DNA from: Brachionus manjavacas
Lineage: Eukaryota > Rotifera > Eurotatoria > Ploima > Brachionidae
Direction: 5' to 3'
NCBI GenBank assembly: GCA_019054805.1
Contig: JAHQIY010000006.1
Coordinates: 2,294,001 to 2,358,000, forward strand
DNA length: 64,000 bases
The notes under the pieces are model-generated. The model saw only the letters and a program-made list of their open reading frames with translations. It was not told where the DNA came from and searched no databases. Numbering within the stretch: the first letter of the stretch is position 1; each line of letters starts with the position of its first letter. Of this stretch, positions 48,501-60,596 are shown piece after piece. The translations under genes were made by a program, and so were the position numbers.

Positions 48501-51208
48501 GTGTACAAATTGATGCTCAAATGTTTTAGGCTGCCGCGGATTAGCGACCGAAATTCTTTGAAAGTTTTCCTTTTGTGTTTAAGGGTATCAAGTATTTGCT
48601 TGCACTTTTCCGGGTCTAAACTTAAGTCTATTTGTTCAAATGCTTGGTCGTCTTCAATTAGGTCTAGATCAATATTGGACTCATCAAATACAAATGAAGC
48701 AGTTTCTTCCTTTGCTGCCCTAAATTCAATTTGTGTACTTTTTTTGAATTTTTTAATTTCTCAATTATCTCTCTCAATTCATTTATTTCATTTGATTTTT
48801 CTCGACGGTCCGAATCAATTCGTTTTAGGTCATTTTTTAAATTTGAAATTTCATTTTGAAAATTTTGGTTCATTAAAATCAAATTTTCGTTTTGAATTTT
48901 AATCTCTAAAACTTCTTGTCTTGACAATTCAGCCGCTCTTTCGTACTCAAATTTAAAGTCACTTTGCAAATTGGTGAAATTTTGGTGGAACTTTTTAGTC
49001 AAATTTTGGTTGACAATGCCAAAAGCATCGGCTAAAAAATCATCCAAGCTCTCGTGTTTGCTTGCCAAGTGGTAAATTTTATCTGACTCATTACCAGTGA
49101 ATTTTTCAAATATTTTTTTTTCCAGCTTTTCTTCTGTCATCAAGCTGAGCGAAATTGCCAATTTGTGAAGACCCTTTTCAAACCATTCATTGACCACCGG
49201 CTCAATCAACTCATTGTCAATAACATCCATGCAGATCAATTCACCTACTAGCCTCAGTAGTTTGATTATTTTGACTGGACTGGGAGCATAGAGTGAAAAC
49301 AAATTTTTGAAAATAGAAATGAGAAGTTTTTTGGAAAAAAAATTTTGGGCCCGGTAAAAAAACCTCGCATAATAACCCGGAGAGTTAAACGAGTCCTTGA
49401 GGCACATTTCAATCAAGCATTCAATAAAAAACTCCTGATTGTAATCATTAATAATTGATAAGCTTTCATAGTCTAGTTGGTTCACATTCTTTCCATTAAA
49501 TGAAATAATTAAGTCTTTTATTTTGTTCATTTCATTATTATCTAGCAATGAAACTCCACTCGAGTCATATTGAGGATTTTTTCTAATGAAAATAAGAATG
49601 TCGATCAAAAATTGGGAACTTCGTTGCCAATGTTCATTTTTGGTAAAGTTATTCTCTATCAAAAATTGCAATGTACTATTCAAATCATTTAGAATTAAAT
49701 TTAGTCTTTTTCTATTCATCCAAAACGAGCTCGGTCCGTATTTGAGCAGGACATTTAGGATGGCGTAAAGCTTTGTTTTAATGCGTTTAAATGGCAAAAA
49801 TCGGTTTTTTACGCACAAAGTAAACAAGTTCTCAATTTTTTCTGGACATAAATTGTCACAATTATTTTTTTCAACAACTTTTAGACACAATTCCAAGGAC
49901 TCTATTTTGATTGTGTCATATAAAATTTTGCTTTCCAAAATTTGAGTTGTTTTGTCCACACAATCATTGGTGTACTTGAGCACAAACTCCACAACCAAGT
50001 CATACAAAAGCAAAACAACAGATGAACAGTATTTTGTGTCAAAATCAACCAGCAAATTTCCATATCTCTTGTAGTCAGTGATTAGCATTTGTTTGATTAG
50101 ATCAGTGGCCTCGTACTTCAATAGCTTTGAATCAGACTCAAGCAGTTGGTAAATTAATGGCAAAAATTCTTTATTATTAAAAACCCCGTGTTTGAATATC
50201 AAATGATGGCTAAGATTGCGCAAAATGCTAATAGCTTCTTCGATTAGGTCCAAGTCGATTTTTTGACTAAGTAAAGAAGTCATTGAACTAAGTAAAGCTG
50301 AAAGGAGGCAGGGTCTGATTGAGTTTTCGCTACCATTTACAAACACATTTTTGAAAACTGATTTTTCTTCAAAACTGTATTTGGATCTTGATTCAAAAAA
50401 GTCTATTAGATATTGTAGAACAGAGGACGCGTTGTTACGCGAATAAAATCTGTAAAATTCGTCTTCTTTATTTTTGATTTCAGAGCGAAATTTGGATTTA
50501 GTGTCCTTGATCAAATCTTTGATGTATTGACCTGATTTTCTGAATGGAATTGTGTCAATCATTGCCAAAAGTTTTCGTTTGGTTACATGGGAAGAAAAGT
50601 TTTTGGGCAAATTTGCTTGTTCTAGGTGTTTAATTGCTGTTTTTAAAGAGTCAAGGGTCGATATCATAACTAGATTTGATTCAAGAGAAAATTGACTGGC
50701 AAATGCTAGTAAAATTTTGGTAAATGACACAAAATTGGGCCATATGGTCTGGTAGAACATGTCGCTAGATATTCTTTCTGTCATGCAAAAATCAAAATAT
50801 TTCTCTTCATTGTAGCAAAAGAAAAAAGTTTTTGTGGAATTTTTAGAATTTTTCAAGTGGAATCATTTCCTCAATTGTAAAGTCGTTGTAGTCATTTAGA
50901 TTGAAGCCGATGAGAATACGTACACGTTTGCCTGACTTGATTGTTTCGTTTATTTTACCAATGTCCAAATCAGAGTCGGTCGGTTCGGGTGGAGAATTTA
51001 AATTAGCTAGAAATGTTAGAATATTGTTGTTAATAAAACTTGACCATTTCAGATAAATCATAACCGAGTTTTTAGATTTTTTCTGCTCGCCACTTGACAC
51101 AAATGTGCAAAGATAGCGAATCTCTGGAGAACTTCGACTTCCAATGAAACTAAAAATTTCAACATTTGCTGGTAATGCAATGTTTTCTTGCAAGGACTCA
51201 GCTGCCAT
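42572..51208 (-). CDS. NO VEIN-like protein (unit 2, two run-length breaks)
   Basis: Second copy of the gene at 16651-25277. Exons are 45940-51208 and 42572-44262. Exon 2 is uninterrupted here (553 codons from its first ATG). In exon 1 only two regions are broken: near 48740 (seven T against eight in unit 1) and near 50845 (two T runs each one short). Adding those three bases gives 5,272 bp, exactly the value obtained from unit 1. Two long stretches, about 876 codons over the ATPase and middle region and about 730 codons over the N-terminal half, are continuous. This is the better copy for reading the domain order described for unit 1. Confidence 0.77.
44648..44935. mobile_element. Tc1/mariner-type MITE (unit 2)
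   Basis: Copy of the element at 18726, with the same terminal repeats and flanking TA (44646-44647 and 44936-44937). Internal run lengths differ by a base or so. Its place inside the repeat shows it was present before the duplication, if that is real. Confidence 0.8.
45186..45331 (+). CDS. Possible small exon antisense in the NO VEIN-like intron (unit 2)
   Basis: Copy of 19263-19408 with the same reading and acceptor-like site. Its identity in the second copy carries no conservation signal, because the whole unit is identical. Confidence 0.3.
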
Positions 51209-51989
51209 GATTTATTTTAAAAGAAAAACAAACTTAATTATGTTTAAATTGAAATTAATTTTTTGTTTAGAAAATAAAATAATAAAATTTAAAAACTGAA
51301 TTTTAAAGCCTTTTTAAAAATACATCATAGATTACTCTAATTTAAATGAAGTGAAAATTTATGTCTCAAAACTTTCATTTTTTTTTAATTTAATATTTTA
51401 AATAAAATCAGATAAAAAAGTTTTTTTTTGGAAGTTAGAGACTTTGGGGAACCTGAAACTTTAATTTATTCAATTGGGTTGTAAGCTAGCTAATCAAGAT
51501 ATCACACATTTACGATATTAATTTTATTCTCGATGTCATTAAAATCATCAAAAAATTAATAGTTTTTCCATTTTGTATTCTGGAAAAAGCCAAACCGATT
51601 TTTCAGTTTTTTTTAATTTTTTCAGAAATAAATTTTACTGTAGTGTTGAACATTATCTTTGCATTCTATTAAAAATTGTAAAAAATTCAAGAAAAATTCG
51701 ATTTTTGTATTCATGCGAAATATTGAATTTTGAAAAATAATTTAAAAAAAATATCGATTAAGCTTTAACTCTTTCAATTGTCTTTGTTGGTAAAAAATTC
51801 TTTATGTACATTTTAGGAAGATTTTTGTTGCCAGTTTTTAATGATATAGCATTTTTTTAGTCACAAGTCATAAGTTAAGTCACGTCAAAGACATAACATT
51901 TTATTCATATTCATTTTTACTTTAACTTCTGATTCAACAAAAAGTTTAATTTAAAATTAATAGTCTAATCAAAAACATAAAACTGTGTA
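51209..51989. other. Spacer upstream of the NO VEIN-like gene (unit 2)
   Basis: Copy of 25278-26058. No gene; presumed promoter of the NO VEIN-like gene. Confidence 0.4.
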
Positions 51990-52310
51990 TCCTTGCAAAG
52001 AAACCCAAGTGCTAAAACCCAAAATTTATATTTTGAAATTATTCAATTTTTAATTATTTTTTAATGAATAATTAAAAATCCTAATTTTTAATGGAGCTCT
52101 AAAATTTGAAATTTACTATCAAAAATATAAAAATTATATAAAATTAACCCTAAAACGATTCAAGAAATATGAAATATTGTAAAAACAAAAAAAAACAAAA
52201 GTTTGATTTAAGAACATGCTCGATGAATTAGGAACTCTATAACATGGAATCGATGGTACGTAGCCTTAGCGAGAAAACCGGGTTTTCTAATTAGGACTTC
52301 TTTGCAAGGG
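51990..52310. mobile_element. TA-flanked inverted-repeat element (unit 2)
   Basis: Copy of the element at 26059, with the same TCCTTGCAAAG and CCCTTGCAAAG ends and flanking TA. Confidence 0.6.
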
Positions 52311-52603
52311 TACATGGTATTTAAAATTCAATTATTTTTTTTTGTAAATTTTAATTTCTAACAATTGAAAAAAAAATAATATTAGTATAATATAGCACTT
52401 AATTAATCCTCGATTTTTTACAAAAATTTATCGAAATTTACGTCAATTTCATTTAAAAAATAGAATCAAATTTAATTGTTTTACTTTGTTTATACTATTA
52501 TTAATTTTGTTATTATTTTATCTTTTATTTTAGATGGATACAATGTCGAGTTTTATAAAGTTATGTGATTAAAAATTGATCTATAAAAGATCATGTTTAA
52601 CTT

Positions 52604-52609
52604 TTTATT
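52604..52609 (-). promoter_or_regulatory. Poly(A) signal of macroH2A (unit 2)
   Basis: Minus-strand AATAAA about 110 bp past the stop at 52718. Confidence 0.4.
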
Positions 52610-52717
52610 TGAAAATAAAAACAACAATCGACTATTTAAAATTTTCTAATTCTCAACGAAAAAAAAAAAAATTCTACGATTAATAAAATCATAAGGAAAA
52701 TTATCAATTTTTCCCAC

Positions 52718-54005
52718 TCAAATGCTTAGCTTTCCAAGCTCACTGGTATAAATGTTAACACTTTCTGAATCATAGAGAACAAAAATCACTTGATCCACGG
52801 TTGATTTTGTTTTATTCGTCTCAATCAGTTTAAAATGTTCATTAATTGACCTCAGAATAGTCTGAGCAGCAACCTGCTTCGGAAAACCATTACTAAAATT
52901 AAAAAATTTAATTTCAGAATATGCAAAAAATTTCTATTCTACTCACGCTCCACTACTAATGCTAGGCAATGCTACAGATTGAAGTTTATTTGTCTCAGCT
53001 AAAGTGAGTATATTTTGAACCACTTTGGTAAGCTCATCAATGCGTTGTACTTGCTGCATCGTATCCCATGAGGGAGAATACACATGGATGATATTTTTAC
53101 AAAGCATGTTTTTACTCGCCTGGCTCATTGCAGCTTAAAATTTAGATCTAATTAATTTTTCAAATTACAATAAATTTGTTTGTATTTACCAGAACCTACT
53201 CCTAAATTTCCGTAGGTTTTGTGCAGTTCATCAACTAAATTTCTTACTTCTTGACCACCAGCCCTAGCTATGGCTGAACCAACTTCTCCTCCCATATAAA
53301 AAGAATTGTTTGTAGGATGAACAATTGCATCGGCGACCACATTTGTAATATCTGCTTGGATCACTTTAAGCTTTGAAATTTTTTTATTTCAAATGATTAA
53401 TTTCTTTGATAATGAGTACCTTTTGTCCCGTAGCCAGCGTTCTTTCATTTAAAAGAGTAACATTTTTTGAAGTTTCATTAGTTTCATCTTTGTCATTAAA
53501 CATATAGATTTTTTAGCAATTCCTTTTTTAGTAGATTTATTTTTGGCTTTTGGAACCGTAGGTTTTGTTATGGGCGTTACTGTTCCAGTAGTACTAGCAG
53601 CTTTTTTTTGAACCAAAACTGAAGAAATGTTCGGAATTACTCCACTTCCTGGCAGAATGCATCTTTTAAACAGCTGTTCCAATTCTGAGTCTGTTTTAAT
53701 TGCAAACATTAAATGTCTCGGTGAGATTCTGGCTTTAGCATTGTCGCGGGCTGCATTGCCGCCAAGTTCAAGAATTTCAGCTTAATGGATTCTAAAATTA
53801 TTTTTATGAAAAATAATAGATAAAAGTTACCAATTAAATACTCAATTGTAGCTGATAGATAAACACTAGCGTTCTGGTAGATACGATGTGGCATTTGAGG
53901 TAGACTTTTAAGTTTTCGGTGAAATCGTGTTACTGGAAAGGTAATGCCTGCTCGCATGGATTTTGAAATTCGCCTTCTTATTCGCGGATAACCTCTGGGT
54001 CCCAT
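52718..54005 (-). CDS. Core histone macro-H2A (unit 2, one run-length break)
   Basis: Second copy of the gene at 26784, with the ATG at 54005 and exon 1 at 53831-54005. In exon 2 a T run near 53510 has six bases against seven in unit 1. This shifts the frame in the linker and would remove the macro domain. Since unit 1 is open at that point and the change is one base in a run, I take it as a sequencing error. The intron after exon 1 is also one or two bases shorter at A runs. Confidence 0.9.
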
Positions 54006-54122
54006 TTCTTAGATTAATTTTAATATTTTTAATTTTATTAAAAATTCAGGTAAAAGAATAGAATAAATTATGGTAGCTAAGAGAGTTATAATAAAATGAA
54101 ATTACGAAATAAAAATATTTAC

Positions 54123-54240
54123 GTTTTATAGTATTTTTTGCCTCTTTTAAAAGCATGCTCAAACAAGCTTTTTTTCGTTTCATGTGATGCTTGTTAAATA
54201 AATTGCTTGTAAAAGGACTAAATATTTTCGATTTTGACAT
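54123..54240 (-). CDS. Candidate upstream coding exon of macroH2A (unit 2)
   Basis: Copy of 28191-28308, with the same donor, phase and in-frame join to the macroH2A ATG at 54005. Confidence 0.33.
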
Positions 54241-57113
54241 GGAAATAGTAAAAAAATATCGTAAAAATATCTTTTTTCATGTCTATATCAAAACTATACA
54301 TATTCAAAATTATCAAAAAATATCGTTCAAAGACCGATTTTTCATTCAAAATTTATTAATTGGATTTAAAAATTTAGAATTTTGTATAATAGAATTTTCA
54401 TTTATCTTCAAATAGAATCAAGAATGTTTTATATAAAAATAAAGTTCTATCAGGAAAGAGAAAATTTTTACCAAATTTTTCACATAATATTTTCAAAAAC
54501 TTTTTGAACTTTATTCGTTTATTTTTTTTTAATTTATTAAAAATTAGCTTTTCCGATATTTAATTATTTTTAAGCTACGTATGCTTATATTACTATCTGG
54601 TTTTCAAAAAAACATATTCAAAACTTTGACAAGTTAAATAAAAATGTTCTTTTTGAGAGAATTTAACAAATAATATTTAATAGACTTTAGTGATTAAGAA
54701 GTTGTGTTATGATAAATTGAAAGAAAAAGTCCATCTAGAACACCTTTTCATGTAAACTTTATCTGTTCTCTAATTTTTATCAAGATTTTATTTGATTTTT
54801 TATATTTAGTTCTTTATTTAAAGAACAATAAAATTTTATAAAGAGTCCTTTATCATTATTTATGTGTTGTCGTTGAAAAGTTGCTAGAAAAAATAACTAA
54901 AATTTTACTTTTTTCATCGAAAGGAATCTATCGAAAGAAAGTCTAATTCTTTTAAAAATTTTTAATTTAATTAAATAATAATTAGGAGTTGAAACATTTT
55001 TTGCTTTTTTAGCTCCTAAGAATTAAATTAATTTTTTCTGAAAAAAAAATCTAAAGAATTTAAAAACCTGAAAATTAGAATAGAATAGAATTAAATTTTT
55101 TTTATTAGATTTCGATTTTTCTCTCATAAACAGAAGGTCCAAGTTTAAAGATTCTGTGGTATTGACAATAGGATTCCTTCCGTTTAATTTTTTAAAATCA
55201 ATCGTTCTTTGTACAATCTAAATCAAAATTTTTGAATCAAAATATAATTAAGCTAAAATTTCAAATTACATTTCGATTTTTTTTATTTAATAAACGTTTT
55301 TAATATACAATTAGTAATGAAATCGAATTATTTTTTGGACATAAATTGAAAATTGAATAAATAAAAAATTTGAACAGACAATTGAATGGGCAATTTAGTC
55401 GAACAAAATTTTGAATACCAATTAAATTTGAATTTTTGTTTGATTTATTTTTAGTTTTGAAATTAAATTTGAAAACTGTCTGTTTTTAAATTAAAATTCC
55501 AACTAAATTTAAATTTGAAAAGCAATTTAAAATTAAAATAAAATCATCTAAAATATTAAAATATTAAAATTTGAATAAAATATTTGAAAAATATATAATT
55601 TAAATATTTATCTAAAATTCAATAAATTTTTATGAATATTTTATCACTTGTTATGTTAAATGGACTGTTTATTATTTGTTTTTAAAGACAGATTTTCAGT
55701 CTGAGATGAAGAGTTAAACAGACACACTATAGTATATAAGTTGTTTTAAATATTGAGCCTGTAAAGTTTTGAAAAAATATATAAAGTAAAACTGTCTCAT
55801 TTTATATTAAACTTTCATTAGAAGTTGACTTTTCAAATTTTTATACTATTTTAAATGACCACCTAAAGATAGATTTTTTTAAAAAAATGTATTATTGCAT
55901 TTTTATATTTTATTTTATTCTCTATTTTCAAAATTAAATGGAATAAATAAATAAATTTGAGTTTTTTGTACTCATTTTCACAAAGAGTATTTTATTATGT
56001 CGAGAATTGTGTAAAGGGCAATCAAAATAAAATAAGTAAAGAAAATTTTAAAAAATTTAGAAAAATTTTGCTGACTTCTCAAAATTTGACAGAATCTGAT
56101 ATGATATCCATAAGCATCAAAACTCAATTTTCTTTATGAAAATTTTTTTATTCAAATTTTTCTTTAAATTTTTTTGTTTTTCAATTATTTTTTAATTATT
56201 TAATTTTTTCAAATATAAAATCAAATATTTATTATATTCGGTTTTATTAAATTCAAAATTTTTCTCTATTCAAACTTTAATTCGAATGTTTTAGAGATTC
56301 AATTTTCAAATTAAAATGAAATAATATTTAAATATATTTTTTAATTTTTTTTATATTTAATATTAAATTCGAAAATGCATATTCGATTTCATCACTATAC
56401 AATTATCAACTCAGGTTTATTTCTCAAAATAAAATAAACTTTTTTTAAAGATTCGACCTTGTTATATTTATTATTTTGTTTAAGTAAAAAAAAAAATAAT
56501 TTAAATTTAATAGAAAAAATTTCTAAATTGAATTTAAAAATTAAATTAAACTGATTTTTAAAATGTAAACACATAAAAAAATTTTCAATTTGATTTGGAA
56601 AAAACAATTGATCGAAAATTGAATATTAAAATTATTTAAATGTTTAAATCGAAAAAAAAATTGGGTAGTTTTCTTTGTTTGACTTCGAAAGGATTTTTTT
56701 CTTAAAAGGTTCCTAATTATATCTTTTTTAATTCTTTTCCCACAATGTTAAATTTTGATACTATCTTTCAATTTCCTTCTTTAATAAAATCAAAAATTTG
56801 GAGTCTGCTTGTTTTCTAATAATTTTGTGATTTATATATCTTGACAGATGCAGAAGCGTGAGTATTGGTTAAGTTTTAGATAATTTTTTGATACTAAAGA
56901 TAATCTTCAATTACTTGTCTATTTTCTATTATTGCTCTACTAAAAAGATTAATTTCTGAAAAAAACTTTAAATTCTATATAAAATAAGTGTAATTATTTC
57001 AAGTTTAATTTATTCTTTATTCAAATCTAAAAAAAAATCCAATTTATTTTTAAATTTTCAAATTATTTTAATTTGAAATTTAACCACTTAATAAATTCAA
57101 ATGAGGTATTACG
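54241..57113. other. Gene-free AT-rich spacer (unit 2)
   Basis: Copy of 28309-31181. No gene seen. Short frames that are open here but not in unit 1, or the reverse, change only through run lengths. Confidence 0.45.
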
Positions 57114-57450
57114 TACCTTTCATCAATAAAACTTGGGGAGTTCGCAGGCCAATGATCCTTATTTAAAAATTTTAACAAATTATTCTCATATCATTTTTGA
57201 GTTATTTTTGGAGTGTGACATTTCACCTCGTCTTGTTGAAATACTAATTCTCTTTTTTCTAGCATTTTAGCACTTCTCTTGAACTTGATGACTTCTGGGT
57301 TTTTTTTAATTCTACATAAAAAATTTTTCTGTTCTGAGCAATTATGACTGCAGTCAAATGAAATTTTATCGAGTCGAAAAGCAAATTTTGACTTGGGCTG
57401 GTGACTTTTTTCAGATTAAAAAACTTCCAAGACAAATACCAAGATGGCAA
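57114..57450 (-). mobile_element. Tc1/mariner transposase relic (unit 2)
   Basis: Copy of 31182-31519, with the same QQDxxxxH and WPANSP blocks. A T run near 57305 shifts the frame relative to unit 1. Confidence 0.6.
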
Positions 57451-60066
57451 AGAATATAATTCAGATTCAGATAAAGAAAATTTTTTGGCTATCTTTTAGC
57501 CACTATCTTTAATCCTAATCTTGATTTTGTTGAATCTGACGATAATTGGGGAGCTTCACAAGCATAAGATATTTCTTAAAAAAATAAGGTAAAAATAGTA
57601 TAGTATTAAAATAACCATGATCTCCAAGACCCTAACATCTTTCGTCCGATTAATATTTAATACACAGAAAAAGAGAAAGGAACAAAACATTTTAGATTTG
57701 AGGAATGATAAAAACCAAAAAAATCTTAAAATATTATTTACTTTAAAATTTTATAAAATTTAGAGAAGACATGGGTCTACTTGACCAACAAGCTATCAAA
57801 ATTTTTTAACATACCCATTTTTTATCCCATAGTATACTAGCATTAGCACACTTTTGTTGCTACTGAATTATAACCTACCTTTTTAAAAAATCAAAAAACT
57901 GATTAATATATTGAGTTTTTGAAACAAATAAAAAGTTTACGTTTAAAAATTATTAAATTCAAGTCAATTTTAGTAATATTTAAAAGATTAATTTAAATTT
58001 TGAATTTTATTAATGAGCTTTTTGAAAAATAACTATTTACACAGACCCAGACGTGAGATCTAAAAAACTGCATTTTTTTATTTATAATATTGACTGTTAA
58101 TTGCTATCCTTGATCTGAATTTATTTTTTTATTTAATTTTTTTCATCATTTATTAATCAATTCTTTTAGTTTTAATATTTGAAAAACAGGTTTTGAACTT
58201 TTTTAATTTATTTAAATTTATAGCTTAGTAATGTTTAGTTTTCTTTTTTAAAATGGGTTATTCAATGATTACAATATCGCTATGTTTCATTAAAATAAAT
58301 CCAAAAACGATTTAAAAGCTTTGAATTTTTAAAAATGAATCTTCATTTGTATAATAACACAGATTGAAATTTAATATTCATTTTTGAGTTTTTTGAGTAC
58401 AAAGATTTTCATAAGTTTTGATCATTAAAATTTGGATTCAAAATCTCGATTCGTAATAGATTTTTCAAAATGGCAACCATGTCTTGAATCCTTCAATTTA
58501 ATTTTAATTTTAATTATTTGAAAAAAATTGACTTTATTTCAGTTATTTTTTATGAGAATATATTTTAAATGGTTTTTATTTATTTTTATTTTTTTTTCAT
58601 CAAATATTTATAATCTTTAAATTTCAATTTTTTGTTTTCAGACTTACGTAACAAGAAAAAAAGATCATTTTTTTCACTTGCAGAACAATTCTTTTTTTTC
58701 TCTTTGAATCTAATTTCAAATCATTTAAATCAATATTGATTCATTAACTTTTACTCTGAGTATAAACTCTTATAGAAAAAAAGATTTTTTTTTAAATCAA
58801 AGTTAGCTTTTTAGCTTTAGAACAAATTAATTACTCAAATTAGTTTTATGTCTTTTTATTTTTATAATGACATACTTTGAAATGAGACTATTACGTAATT
58901 ATCACTTTTAGAAACAATTATCTCTGTTTTTTTTTAAATTAAAAAGTTAAATTTTCTAAATCAAAACTTCGAATGAAAATTTTATCTTTTCCAAGTGGCA
59001 CTTAAACAAAACGAGTCATTAATTGACGATTTGTACACTATTTAGATTAAATAGGCTTGAAATATCAACGACTCTGAACAAAAATCACTTAGCTATCTCA
59101 CGTTTTATTTTCAAATAATAATAATTACAATAGACCAGTTCGAAAAACTACTTTGGCTTAAATTATAATTTATGTTCTTTAAAAAAAGTGATTTTCAAAG
59201 AGATTATGAATTTTTTTTAATTTTTGGAGCCCATATATTGTATTTTTCCGACAAGTATTCATTGTAGCTAGTGGCCACTTTTTGACAAAAATAGACTAAA
59301 TCTCGACACTTTTCTTGAGTAAGTTCTCTTTCTGCAAATTAAACCTAAGGAGTCTAATAAATTTTGATATTGTTTTTTTAATTTTAATATCATCGAAAGA
59401 GTAAATAAAAATGTGACACCTTTATTCGGACTAAACTAGCACTAGTCTCACTTTTAATCAGAATATTTTAAAAAATTTTAATTTCAAAATTTTACGCCAG
59501 GTCTTTCATCAAAGTCATAGACTCATTTTAATATTTTGTTTACTTAATATTAGCTAGCCAATTTGCACATATCTCCCAAAGCTAAATTCATAAAGATTCG
59601 GATTAAAGCTCAATAAGATTAAGGATTAATTCGGATCGCGACCAAAGACATTTTGGTTGCGACATTAATCAAAAGATTAAAATCGAATCTAAATGGAGCC
59701 AGTGTCTAATAGGGAAAAATTTATCTCCCCATAAGTAGTAATTTAAAAAACATGATTTTTTTTAATTTAAAATTTTTTTTTGTGAATTTTACTTTTAAAT
59801 TTATGTTCGGTCATTTAATACAAAATTATTATGTTTCTTAGGATGTAAATAAATGAAAATTTTCTCAAATTTTGTATTTAATATCTAGGTTTATGTAATT
59901 TTATCGATTCTAACTTAGGTAACCATTAGTTACGTATATAGAATATTTAAAAATATATTTCTCCAGATTATTGAGAGCTGAAATTAAGGTAAAACTTAAA
60001 TTTTGAGTTAGTTTTGACACAAAATCAAATCGGAAGCTCTCAAGTCTGAAGAAATTTCGCTCTATA
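57451..60066. other. Spacer (unit 2)
   Basis: Copy of 31520-34142, including the imperfect hairpin (about 59590-59690). No gene. Confidence 0.45.
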
Positions 60067-60246
60067 ATGAACTCTAACGATCAAGAACCGAAAAAAGAAA
60101 CAAGACAGTGTGATGACGACGATCTGGAGCTAGATCGACCCATTTACACAAAATCGTCGGCCAACAAGACTCAAAAAAAACATGATGAAGATGATCCAAA
60201 TTGTTGTCTTGCACGAACTTTTTGTTGCTGTATTATAAATGCTTAG
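60067..60246 (+). CDS. Small acidic protein with Cys-rich C-terminus (unit 2, intact)
   Basis: A complete 59-residue frame from ATG to TAG. The N-terminal two thirds are acidic and polar (DDDDLELD at 16-23, KKHDEDD at 37-43). The end is CCLARTFCCCIINA, with five Cys in twelve residues. There is no signal peptide and the tail is too short to be a normal transmembrane helix. Cys clusters like this are often S-acylated, so membrane tethering is my inference. AATAAA follows at 60316. It sits 350 bp before the TRIM37 ATG on the same strand. No family was recognised. Confidence 0.5.
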   Translation: MNSNDQEPKKETRQCDDDDLELDRPIYTKSSANKTQKKHDEDDPNCCLARTFCCCIINA

Positions 60247-60315
60247 TGCAACAAATTAAGCCATACACAAGTCCGAAGGATTGAAAAATTTGCAAAATTT
60301 TAAATTTTCAAATTA

Positions 60316-60321
60316 AATAAA
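60316..60321 (+). promoter_or_regulatory. Poly(A) signal of the small Cys-tailed gene (unit 2)
   Basis: AATAAA 70 bp after the TAG at 60244-60246. Confidence 0.4.
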
Positions 60322-60596
60322 TTTCTTTACTTTAATAAAATTCTTTTCCAAATCGTTTAATCTTACACTAAAAAGAATGCCAGCCAAACGATGCGTATAA
60401 AATTGCATCCATTGTGGTCTTAACCATGACTTTGTTGATAAAATTTGTTAAATATTCAATTTAGCTTAATTGATTTTTTTATGTTTTTATTTTTAGATTA
60501 AATAATCAGATAGGAAGGTATAAATTTTGCCTAGCTCAATAGATAGGAATTTTTATTTAGATCGACTGCGGGTTTTTGTGATTTTGCAAATCAACC

